In this document: positions 1 to 12,500 of the stretch, in pieces | Layout: each line of letters starts with the position of its first letter | How positions within the stretch are numbered: the first letter of the stretch is position 1 | Translations under genes and position numbers: made by a program | The notes under the pieces: model-generated | Told to the model about the DNA's origin: nothing | Database searches by the model: none | What the model saw: the letters and a program-made list of their open reading frames with translations, nothing else | Assembly (NCBI GenBank): GCA_002943765.1 | Contig: PQWQ01000021.1 | Coordinates: 885,553 to 949,552 of the forward strand | Direction of reading: 5' to 3' | Source: Psoroptes ovis | Taxonomy: Eukaryota; Arthropoda; Arachnida; Sarcoptiformes; Psoroptidae | DNA length: 64,000 bases

Positions 1-54
1 AAGATGTGGCCATTGCCGGCCAAAACGGTCATCGCAAGCTTTCCACGATCAGCT
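1..54 (+). CDS. stan: possible end of the preceding Flamingo cadherin exon
   Basis: From base 3 the frame reads DVAIAGQNGHRKLSTIS and can end at base 54 before a GTTTAC donor. That leaves the one-base phase needed by the exon at 156, whose first full codons read NDNPPRF. The cadherin G-strand would be short and would have Ser where Asp is usual before the xNDN motif. The join is therefore uncertain, and another donor or a sequence error is possible. Confidence 0.4.
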
Positions 55-155
55 GTTTACAGTTAGCCTGGTGACTGATTCATGATTTATTAATTTATTC
101 TTCTATTTTCCAACCCTTTCCACCCTTAATAATAACCCTTTAACACCTTTAAAAG

Positions 156-551
156 GTAACGATAATCCACCACGTTTCGCCAGTGATCGTCTCCGGTTTT
201 TTATCGCGGAAAATTCACCAATCGGATCGGTGGTCGGTGAAATTGTGGCCACCGATGCTGATGAAGGGGCGAATGCCCGTATCGATTATACGATCGTTGG
301 GGGGCTGGATATGAAATGGTTTGCGCTGAAAACTGAATCAAGTCAATCAGGTTACAACCTTGGAGGCAACTCAACGGGGCTCAACGATCCATCATCAGCG
401 CCACCTACGACGACAGCAGCGACCTCCAAAGCCTTGCTCATCACCCGTACTGAATTGGATTTTGAATCCGACAAGAAACTGTATCAAATCATCGTCCGTG
501 CTTCATCACTGCCGTTGCGCAACGATGTCGATGTTGAAATTCATGTAACAG
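156..551 (+). CDS. stan: Flamingo exon: cadherin repeat
   Basis: Starts after AG at 154-155 and ends before GTTAGT at 552. The peptide opens with the calcium-binding linker NDNPPRF and contains IAENSPIGSVVGEIVATDAD, a typical cadherin repeat start (AENxPxGxxV, TDAD). A Ser/Thr/Ala-rich insertion lies in the middle (coded around 340-420). It ends VEIHVT and is completed by DVNDHAP from the next exon. Confidence 0.9.
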
Positions 552-3500
552 GTTAGTACCTTTGTCCAAATTTTCAATTAATTCTTCGAATAACCTTTGA
601 ATGCGCAAGCTTTTGAGGGTTTCAACCTTACCTTAACTTACCTCATACCTCGTTAGACTTTCATTTTTCCTCTTGGTCGATCGAGGCATTGATCATTAAG
701 CCGATCATAGCTTGCGTAGTCAGCTTGCGCGGCCAGCCTCGGCCATCAGGTAATGATGCGCTCCGATCATGCTTAATGATCGTGTTGGTCGATGATTTCG
801 AATCATTAAATTATTCATGAAATTCCATTATCATTCGATACCATTCATTATCAATTAACCATTGATAAGGTTGATACCTTATACCTTATATGATTGATTG
901 ATTGATTGATTTGATCATTAAACAATTCGATTGATTGATTGATCGATTTTGAACATGAAAATTTAATCAAAAATTTAAATTATTCAAAATTAAATAATTA
1001 ACCCTTGTGAAGATTTTTCCCGGGAAAATTTCTTGATTAAGTCTAATTCAATAGTCTTTGAGTGTAGGGGGGGGAAATGTTTTCGGAATTTTTTTTTTGC
1101 CCGGAAAGTTTCCCAATAACCCTTTCATCATTTTGGAATTTTTGAAATTTTCAAAATTTTTGCAATTTTTTTCTCTTTATTATTGTTCACTGATGATTAT
1201 CAGGGTTATAACCTATTCAAATTGTTTTCCAAATTGTTTTGAATAACATTTGTACAAACATCATTATCATGAGCATCATTCACATATGTGATGATGACGA
1301 ATGATATGATAATCAATGAATGATGCTTAATTCATCATTACCCCGAGCAGATGTAATCCGAGATGGTGGCCACCTGGCCACCATCGCGATAATACCAAAG
1401 GTTATAGATATTCATCTGCCAGTTTACCTGGCTGAATCATTGCCTGTTGCTGCACATCATTTGTTTGACCAATAAAGCCATTGTTTACCTGTGAGCCCCC
1501 CACCCCCGGTGAGCTATCAGGTACTGACCTGATGGTTTTTTCTTTGTTTGAAATTTATGAAATTTTAATATTTTTCAATTATTATACACTCAAATAATGA
1601 TGATAAACATTCATGAATTGTGTAAGATTACAACCTTTTAGTTTTCATTCATAGTTGCTGCGCAAGATGTTTTTATTTCTTATTTATTTCAATTATCTTT
1701 TGTTGACCCCACAACCACCTCCACCAGCACCACCCCCACCAAATTGATTATTCCACCACCACCACCCCGTTTTCAAAAATAACCGGATTGAATTTCAAAC
1801 GAAAAGAAGTTTATTGTTTGTGAAGAGGTTTTTAAACAAATGAATTATGTAAATCGTCAGCATCTTGCGTAGCAAGCTATGGTTTATACACACTCAAAAT
1901 GACTCCAAACATGACGCCATTCATAAATAACGTTTTCAATTGTTTCCATTATTCTTCGATCTTTCGATCAGTGATTCTCAACCTTTTTTTTTTTTTTTTT
2001 TTTGTTGCGGTGCCTTATTCAAAACTTGCTCAACCGCGTAACAATGGTTGAGAATCACTGATTCAATAAATAAATCATTGAATAACCGGTTCGTTGAAAA
2101 AAAATGGCCATTCACATATATTGTGTAATAATAATATTAGCAATATTACAACATATCACATATTAACTCAAGATGATGTTCACACCTTTTCGCTTTTTTT
2201 TCAAATTGTTTAATTTTTTAGTCTAATCACAAGTTCAGGCTACAGTTATATCTGAGTGAATAGCTGAGTATCAGCTATAATCTTGGACATATATAAGCCT
2301 ATGGATACACCTGTGATACATACACTTGATACATATGCGCACAGGTCAAAGACTTTTATCATAAAATGGAATCATTCATAAATAATCTATTACTATCGAT
2401 ATAATTTGATTGATTTTTTTTTTTTTAGTTCGCCATTCATAAATTCAGTTCAATTCAAAGTCGATCAATCGATTGACTTAGTTTAAAACCACACAACTAT
2501 TATTGGGTTGTCCCATAAGTTCTGGCCGTTTTTCTAATAATTTTCTTCGATATAACCGGCAAGAACTTATGGGACAACCTACTAATTCAATGAATGGTGG
2601 CTCCACACATTCACTTTGACGCCCACACTTTGTCAATTTTCTGATTGAAACTAAATCAAATCAATTCAATCAATGATTAATCGAATCGTTTTTGATCAAA
2701 GTTTTTCCAAATCAATGATTGGCGCCTTTGCAATTTTTTTCACAAAAATTTGATTGGCCAACTTTTGGCCAATCAAATTTCAGAGCGAAAAAAATTCAGT
2801 CACCGCCTTACTGTCCAAAACTGGCTTTTTCCGTCTTGATTTTTTGCTTGCTACTGGCTCTGCCCGTGCCTGACTCGGGCAAGCTTCAATGCTTTTTAAT
2901 GGTAGTTCAAAAAATTTGAGCAGTTTAAATGTGAATTTTTGAAATTCGTTCCGACTGTTAGTCGGCTTAATTTTAAAATTTCGCCTCCACTCGAAAAAAA
3001 ATGCAGATAATTGATGGCCTCTTCATAAATAACGGGTATCATTATATAACCCTATCATTATATGAGTGTACAGTTTTTGAAATTATAAGTAATATGATAA
3101 TCTTTGACCATAATTTAATATTTTGTAATTATCTCTTTTCGGGCAATCGATGGACATGTCGATCTATTGATCGATCGTTCGACGCAAACTGACCATTGTC
3201 CATATAAGGCTATAGTAGTACCATTTGCTCTCTGATATATGAACCTCGTATAATTATCTTTTCGAAGCTGCAACAGCAGCAGCTGCCGCTGCTGCTGCTG
3301 ATGATGCTGCTGCTTGCATCGATCGGTATTTTTCATTCAGGTCAAGTTTCACTTTTAGGGCCCCGAAGGGTCCCAAGGGCCCGATGGGACTTGAGTGCCA
3401 AATGGCCCATTTGGTCCCATGGAGTCTTGGGCCCTAGACTCCTAAGGGTCTGAAAATTTGTCAATTTTTCTCTTAACGAATTTACCAATGTGAAATTGAA

Positions 3501-6500
3501 CATTAGCCGTAAATGATATTTTAACGGTTTTTTGGCTTCTCAAAGGGGCCATACACATATACAATGTACTTATTGTATTTCATTTAATCGATAATCGATC
3601 AATTGATTTCCGATTCAATAATAATGATAATGATAAGAAGATTTATATTTACTCAGTTTATGAAAGATTCATCATTATTATATTAGGTTGTCCCATAAGT
3701 TCTTGCTGTTTTTTGAATGAAAAAAAAAATTCTAAAAAGCCGCAAGAACTTATGGGACAACCTAATGCATAGTGTAACGTTGTTTGTGGATTTTTCATTT
3801 CATTGAATTTCTCAGTTCGAATGGAAATCCGATACATGTTCATTTACTTACTTAGTGAATAAATGATTCGAAATGATTTTGAAAGGATTCAATCGATCAA
3901 TGAATACAGTGATCAAAGGATTCCGTGATCAAAGGATTCAACGGATTCAATGATCAACGGATTCAATGATCTATGGATTCAGTGATCGATGGGATCCATT
4001 GATCGATGGATCCAGTGATCGGTCTGATTTGATTAACCTTCAATTTTTTTTTATTAACCTTCAATTTGCTATTAACCTTTTTTCTCACTATTTTAACCCT
4101 CTCCATCCATCCATCCATTAACATCCACAGATGTCAACGATCACGCCCCTCTGCTTCGAGATTTTTCAATCATATTCAACAATTATCGTGGACATTTCCC
4201 ATTGGGTAAAATTATCGGCCGTATACCTGCCTATGACTCGGATATCAATGACCGGCTCAATTATCAATTCATATCTGGTAACAAAGCCAATTTGCTACAG
4301 TTGAATGAAAGTACAGGAGAACTGCGGTTATCATCATCACTGAATACGAATGTACCGACACGGGCCTTGTTGGAAATAATGGTTAGTGATGGTGTCAACG
4401 ATGTCCTAGCCAAATGTTCGCTGTCCGTAAATCTGGTTACCGAAACTATGCTGTTTAACAGTGTAACCATACGGTTGAACCGCATGGGAATCAATGAATT
4501 CCTTATGAATTTGTATGACAAATTCTTGGATAACCTTTCATCGATTATACCTTGTCCCAAGGACAACGTCATCATATTCAACATCCAAAATGACCATGAA
4601 ATCACGGATCGTCAAATATTGAACATTTCATTTGCCATAAGGCTCTCGGATTCACTTCGAGATATCGAATCCTATTACACCGCTCAATACATTCAACAAC
4701 GTGTGTACATTAATCGTCAATCGTTGAATGAAATGACTGGGTTAGAGGTAAGTCTTTTAGTGATAATCCGAAGTTATCCTGTAGTTTTGATTAACCTTCA
4801 TCTCACTTAACCCCCATTTTTATCGCCAGATTCTACCGTTCGACGATAACCTCTGCGTCCGTGAACCTTGTCTCAATTTCGAAGAATGTCTGTCCGTCTC
4901 CAAATTTGGCAACGCCACCGATTTCTACTCGACCGAAGCCATCCTCTTTCGTTCGATTTCACCTGTCAACACTTTCGCATGTCGATGTCCGATCGGCTTT
5001 CAAGGTATGTGCCTGTTTTACTTATTTTTAGTTGAATTGCGCCCCCTAGCGGTTTTCAAAATTTGATGCAAAGGTTATTCGAGTGCTTTGTGTGAGTGGG
5101 TATTGAGTGTAGGCCTGTATTTGTGGACGTCGTGCCCTGAGGCTGCCACCTCTTGCTGACTGACCACGGGTCATTCGTAAAGATAATGACATTCGATGTG
5201 ATTCCAAGTGATTCAATGACCTCGAATCGCTCAGGGTGTCATTAGGGTGGCCACTTCAGGGGGCCTTCCGTGTGGCCGTTTCTGGGGTCATTCAAGGGTC
5301 CAATTTCCCGTGATCCGAATTGATTCAATGATTTCCCAAACTGATCAAATTTCAATGATCCATCATCATATCACCCTTATACCCTTATCAATCTATGATG
5401 GCATAGTCCACCAAACACCACCATCCACTGCTGGTTGAAACAGCTTTTATTTGTTTAATTTTATTTGATTCAAAACATAAGTTTCGTAGCCTCTTAACTG
5501 TCATAAACGGGTTTTCTCGTTGACAAATTTTTGCTTTTGAACTGCTCAGCCCGAGCGACGCTCGGGCAATTTGCGTTGATTCAATGTAATAACCGACCGC
5601 TTTGAGCGCTAATTCTTGAGAAATGCCCCGACTGTTAGCACGGGTCAGGTATTTACATTTGTTTATTTATCCAAACTCATATATCACCCCAGCCAAATTC
5701 GGACACACAAATGATGCAATCACACTGTGGTGTACTTGTATTTATGAATAGCTCAATTAATATATGTGTTCACCACATCATTGGATTTACACATTCATAT
5801 ACTTAGTGTACGAATTCATTCATTCATATTTGACTGTTTATAATTGTCGATGGGGGCCATTCATAAATTGTGTACACAAACCAATTTGTAACATTTGTTT
5901 ACTATTCGATTTGTTAGCATACGTTGTTTGTGTATGTTATTAATGGTTACTGGTATTTGTGAATGAGATGTATTTGCTCTTTGCAACCCCCCGGCTGAGA
6001 GATGCCCTGGGCAAGATATTTTTGCCACACGTTACGCGTTTCATTCGTTTTGAGTCTGGTCCATCTGAAAGCAATATGCGTTTCATTGATTACAAATCTT
6101 ATGAACGACCCCTTGAAGCTTACGGTTGTGATCTGCAATTTGTGAATGACCCTCTCTCCACATCTAAAAATCGATTATTTTTGTTGTAATTTCCAGCAGA
6201 ATTGCACCAGTATTGCACCCTAGACATGAATCAATAAATATTAGGTTGTCCGAAAAGTTCTTGCCGATTTTTCAATTGTTTTCTACGATATAACCGGCAA
6301 AAACTTTCCGTACACCTTATATTTCAAAAATTTCATTTTTCTGTAAAGTTTCCCTTGAACATACACTAGATCAGGATCAATTCACATAAATTCAATTCAT
6401 CACTGTATTTTTGTATGATCCATCCATGTGTATCATTTGTTCGATACATTGAATCGGCTACATTTTTCTCTCTATGTTTTCGCTTCCCTCCTGCTGTTGT

Positions 6501-9500
6501 TGTCCCCCCTCTTTATGGCTTGTCCATCCATAAATAATGTTTGATGATGATGCATCATTCACACACACTGGTACATTATCATTTAATGGCATCTTTTGGA
6601 CATCATTTCTTCAGTGGGAGCCATTCACAAAATGTGTAAATAATGATCATAGATAATAGATTTGATGTGTCGATGATGATGATCGAAAAAGTGTCGAGAA
6701 AAATCGATCAAATCACCAGTCCAAATAATGGAAACATTCACAAATGCAGTTACCCAAGCAAATGGCATAACTGCATTTGTGAATGGTGATGATCGATGGT
6801 AAAGTTTCTGTAGTAATTTTCGTGGGAGAGAAACTTCCCGGGAAGCTTTTTCTGATGATCGAATCAAATTTTTTTTGGCTGTTATCACTGATCAATCAAT
6901 CAATAACATTATTGATGGTCATGGTGTTTGTGAATGGCGCTGAATGGGCCATTCGGATAATGGACGTCTCTGTCGCCAATGGTCTTAATGATGATGGCCG
7001 ATGTTTGATTGATAATCATCTGATTAATGATATGTCCATGTTTTGTCTTATCTTTGATCGGTTACGTCGTTTATGAACGTCGTCCCGATCATCATATATC
7101 ACATTTTGGACCATTCACATATTCTGTACACTGTATAAAATGTGTCAAATTGTCCGAAATATGATTGCAGAGATAAGCGTTGAATAAAAAAATTCAATTT
7201 GTTATTGTTTCACAGAACGGGTCATCCACCAATATGTGTCATCATCAATCTTTTTGATTTTTGATACTTTTTTTCGGGAAATTTCCGGGAAACTTCCCGT
7301 AAAAAAACTCCTGGAAATTTCCCCGAAAATTTTTCACGATTTTCAATCACAGAATTTACGGATGGCCCCTGATGAGCAAAAGTGGCAATTTTCCATTCTC
7401 TCATCCTCCTCACTCGAATCATTTCGTGAAAGAATTCATCCATATGAATGGTCCCATTCATAAATTCAATGATTTTCACACTTGAATCCATTCCATTTAC
7501 TTTATGGAATCGAATGAATCCATTCATTAATTCATTCATCAGATTCAACTTTGACATCTGGTGCCATACCGATAATTTGGTCTCCTTCATCTTCCTCATC
7601 TCTGAGAAGGAGGAGGAGGAGGAGGAGGAGGAGAAGAAGAAGAAGAAGAAGGAGGAGGAGGAGGAGGAGGAGAAGAAGAAGAAGGAGGAGGAGGAGGAGG
7701 AGGAAGATGAATCAATTCAAAGAGGAGAGAGATGAAGATAATTCAATTAAATTAATTGAATTCATTCAATTAATTAATTAATTGAATTCGATTGGCTCCC
7801 CCTCCCTCCCTCCTTCCTCCTTCCTCTTTCTCGCTCGCTTATTGAGAGGAAAAGGTGCAGGTTTTCAAGGTCCTTCTGATTTCTGTTTGTCTATGTGATT
7901 ATACCCATATATCACCAATGATATATCTTCACACACGCATCGCCACACACACATACTGACACTGACACTGACACCAACATTGATTCACACTGATTCCAAG
8001 CTTCGAAAATCGAATCATTTCACTAATTCAAAGCATGGGTCCATTCATATTAGATTGTCCGGAAAGTTTTCGCCAATTATATCGTAGAAAATCATTGAAA
8101 AATCGGCAAGAACTTTTCGGACAACCTAAAACATTCCATGATATCGAATTTCCGATTTGCCTTTTTGTTTTTGTTTGTTTGTTTTCTCTCGGCAATTCAC
8201 ACATCGGGTATTCACATCACGAATCATCATTTCATATGATGGAACCATTCACAAATAATCGTTACATGACAAATGCTGTCCATTTTGTACTGTATATGTG
8301 TATGACTCCCTGCATGTCGATATAAGAGCATCCATATATGTCGTATTCACACACATATATACGTGAATATACGTGTATATATGTGTGTATATATGATGTG
8401 ATATATGAGAACATAAATTACACATTTACACACACACGCGAAACATTCATAAATTCCGTACAAATCAAATTGTCATCAGTGAAAAAAAAAAATCTGTCAT
8501 TGTATATGTGAATGGCTCCTCGCTGCCTGCTTGTTTGCCTGGCTGATAACGATCTCTGTGCGTGTGTGCATCTGATGAGTTTAATGGATGAAAATAGTTT
8601 TTCCATTCGTGGAGCCATTCATAGATTCTATTTCCATTTTTGGAGTCATTCATATATTCAGTTATCTGATTGATAAAAATCTCTAAATTCGAAGTTTCCC
8701 TGTATTTAACACCATAAGTAATGATCCTTACGATCATAATTTATATGGCCATGGGACTTGGTTGTCACTAATGATGATGATGATTATCATCAATATTATT
8801 ACTGGGAGAAATTCATAAATTTTGTTATCAGAGAAATTTCGCCGGGAATGATGAACCCAGGGAAATTCCTCAAGGAATTTCTCTGCGAGAAATTTTCCCG
8901 AAAATATTCCCGAAAGCCTCGACTCTCCTCTGCCTTTCAGTAAACTGTCATTAAATTACCAAGTGAAAGGTGTCTCGAACCTCTTGGGCCTCTGGTTGTC
9001 AGTATGCCATCCTTTGATCTATGCTCTCGTAGGGCCTTTGTTCTTGTATTTAGGGTCGGGACCTGAAGGGTAATTAGTTTCGGGAATTTTCTCTGGGAAA
9101 ATTTCTTGGAAAATTTCTCATAAATTTCCCACAAGACCAGCCCTTTACGTCTTCGAGAAATTTTCCCGAAACTCTCCCAAAAGAAAGTTTCTGTAAATCA
9201 CTCGTGTTCTTCAATGGTCTACATCGACATGTGTTTTCGATTCGTGTTCAGACATGATAATGTGGTATATTGGTACACATGTACCCCACTCATAAAATCA
9301 GTTACAACATTACTTACACGCACACAGACAGACAGAAATGTTTCCGAAAATATTTTTAAAATTCTGACCAACCAACCGATCGAATCGAATCGATTCAGAT
9401 CACGTATTTCGTGTATGAACCCACACACACACACAAATGTGTTTTGTTTCATTCTAAGTAATAGCCTTTCTTAACAGGTCATTATCTTTAACAAATCAGC

Positions 9501-12500
9501 AAAATTTTCCAGGCCCCTTTGGGCCCATTTTTCTTTTTTTCAAAAAAAATTTTAAACTCGAATTAAATCCAAAAATTTCTGGGAAGTTTCCCTGGGAATT
9601 TTCCCGGGAAGTTTCCCAAAAAAATTTTTCAAAAAAAAAAATTCTTCCCGAAAAATTTCTCAAAATTTTCCAAAAGGTGCATTTCGGCCCAGCAATTGGA
9701 CCCTGTTAGACCCTAGGGCCCTAAGGCCCTTGTTTACTTTCGGAAATCCAATTTTGACAAATAATTTAAGGGTCCATCACAAATGAGATTATTTAATTTC
9801 GAAAATTTCAAAAATTTGACCAAATCAATCAAATTATTTGACTGTTTACTTTCGTTTGCTGTGGATTCGTTTGTTTACTGTTAAGTAAATATACCAGAGT
9901 CCGAACTTTTGATCAAGTATACAAATAGCCTCAAGGCTATTTGTACAGATGATGTAAATAATATTGGGTTGTCCGAAAAGTTTTTGCTGATTTTTAAATG
10001 TTTTTTCATCCAGTAAATTGGCAAAAACTTTCAGGACAACCTAATATAGTTGACCATTGTGGAGTTCAAGTCCAGCACATCCTAATTCTTATTTGGACAA
10101 TGAGTCGTTCCGAATTCGCTCTGGCCATAACATTGTGGCCATTCAGTTCCCGTAGTCAATCATCAAGTGCCACTCGGCGGCCCCTTCGACTATTCTGGTG
10201 TTGGTCAGACATCATTAAAAGTTTATAAATGTCTTAGTCGTCATTCGTCGCTGTTCGAATGTTAAGACACGAAAACTTTTCCAGAAAAATATGTTTTGTG
10301 GTTTGTTTCCGATTCATTTCTCTGGAATCATATGTTTCTCGTAAAGTTTCCCGAGAAAATTTTCCCGGGAAAATTTCCCCGAGAAAAATTTATTACCCTA
10401 AATCTGAAGAAATTTTTTAGACGAAAAAAAAAATGGCCATAAAACACATTCATAAATAACGTAATAAAAAAAAATTTATTTGATTTGAATATTTCTTCTT
10501 CATTCATTCGTTCATTCAATGACCATAAATTTCTTGGGAAAATTTTCCCAAAATTTTTCTGAAAAATTACTCAAAAAAAATGGTCAGTACATATGTCTTT
10601 GGACCTTGGTGCCGGGGGGGCTGAGCCCCCCAGTCACATGGTCATTTGTAAACACAGAACCTTCGAAATTTTCCAAGGTCCAAAAGGCTCCATTTCCCTT
10701 CTTAGTTCTTCGGAGAGAGGAGGAGAATCGGGCTCGATTTTATTTATTTTGGGTTGTCCCATAAATTCTTGCGGTTTTTTTAATTTTTTTCCTATTCAAA
10801 AAACGGCCAGAACTTATGGGACAACCTAATATTTTATGATCCATAAAATTGGCTTTTGATTGGTTGGCTCGAAGAAATAGAAAAAAAAATCGAAGAGCCA
10901 AGAAAATCTATTTTTGATAGATTTTCTTGGCCAAACACGCGAGAGAGAGTCCAAAAACATTCTTCACACCAAACAAACAAACAAACAAATGAACACACAC
11001 ACGAACAAACTATTAGGTTGTCCCATAAGTTTTGACCGTTTTCAAAATTTTTTTTCATTTGAAAAACAGCAAAAACTTATGGGACAACCTAATAATACAG
11101 AATCCAAAAGTAATCACAGAGAATTCTTAGAAATCCAGAAAGCCCAAGGAGCCAATGAATCTGAGAAATCATAAAATTCAAAGAGTCCGAAAAAAAGGAA
11201 TCAATATAAGAGTGAATTGAAAGAATATTTATTTATTCTTTCAATTTCCAAGAATATATTCCTTTAAGAATATTTTCTTCTTTTGATTCCTTTGAAATCT
11301 GTGATTTTTTCGATTCCTTTGATTTCTCAAATTCTGTGATTCCTTTGATTTCGTTCATTACTTTCAATTCGTTCGATTTCTTTCAATTTCTTTGATTTCT
11401 TTTCGATAATTTCTTTTGATTTTTCTTAGTGCTGTCAAAAAATATGTTGTTCATATTTTTTTTTTTTGGCAAGATGTTTTCCAGTGCAGCCTCACCCCCC
11501 CCCTGTACATCCCCCCGTTCTTCCCCGGGAATTCTCCAATAATTCCATGGGATTCTCGAGGAAATCTTGGAGAATTTTCTCGGAATTCGCCCTTGGAATT
11601 CCCTTGCAGTATTCCCAAATGAGAATACGAATGTTCATCGAATGTTCATTTTGAGATTCACATGTTTTCGTCGATTTCATCGATTTCATGTGTTCTAAGG
11701 TTCTCGATGATGGCTCATTGTTTAATCATCATCATCATGAACCATGTCTTAATGTTCGTGACTCTCGTTTTCGAATTTTTGCTGCGGATACGTTTGGTCC
11801 CTAGGCCTCCTTGGCCTTCTGGTTCTTGACCCCCTCTGGGCCCCATGGCCACCGGTTCTCGGGATCGTGGGTCCCTAGGCCACAGGGCCCCCTTGGCCCC
11901 CTTGTTGGTTCCTTTGACCCTTTCAGTCCCTCTGGTTCTCGGGTTCCTGGGTTCCTTGGTCCCTAGGCCCCTCTGGTTCTAAGGCCCCTTCGGGGACCTT
12001 GTGTTTTTCTCCTCTTTCTCTCTCCTCTGTTCATTGATTGATAATTGATTACTTGTAATTGTAAGAGTGTCAAAATCCCAAGAACTCAAGATGCCAAGGT
12101 CCTTCCAAGGTTGTTCCCTTGGCCCATTCGGGTCACTTGTATCTGGTCATGTCCATGGCCCCTTCGGCTATTTCGAGTTTGTGATTTGATTCGAATGATT
12201 TTTTCATTATTTTCTCTCCGAATTCATCATCATCAATTTTCAATAATTATTTCTATGAACGACCCATGTTTATGATCATTGTTCGTCGTCCAATCATTTC
12301 ATTTCAATTCCTTGATTACGTACTTTGTGTATGTGTGTTTCATTGTTTATTTGCCATTTTTGTTATTAATCCTTATGCTTTCGTAATGCATCAATGATTC
12401 AACTAAATCACATTTCATTTTGGTCAAAGTTAATCATCCAACTTCATTTCCCAAATTTCGGTAAATCACAAAAGAAAATCTGGGAAATTTCCCTGGAAAT

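Larger units (their letters stand above)
552..4130 (+). other. Flamingo intron, 3.6 kb, repeat-rich
   Basis: GTTAGT donor and CACAG acceptor. It holds no recognisable gene. Contents: a GATT tandem run near 893-910, a hAT-like miniature element at 1969-2060, two mariner-like hairpin elements, a 16-bp-arm hairpin at 2746-2780, a degenerate GCCCGAGC-family repeat (about 2700-2990), a GGGCCC-rich patch (3355-3445), a CAG/CTG run (3280-3320) and a degenerate 17-base tandem repeat just upstream of the acceptor. Four TTAACC words sit in the last 110 bases. Confidence 0.8.

Noticed and set aside
7448..7781. Poly-Glu/Lys or poly-Arg proteins
   Set aside because: Direct translation of the GGA/GAA triplet tract; no gene context.
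10612..10633. Rho-independent terminator-like GC hairpin
   Set aside because: The surrounding genes are eukaryotic and no transcript end is expected there.
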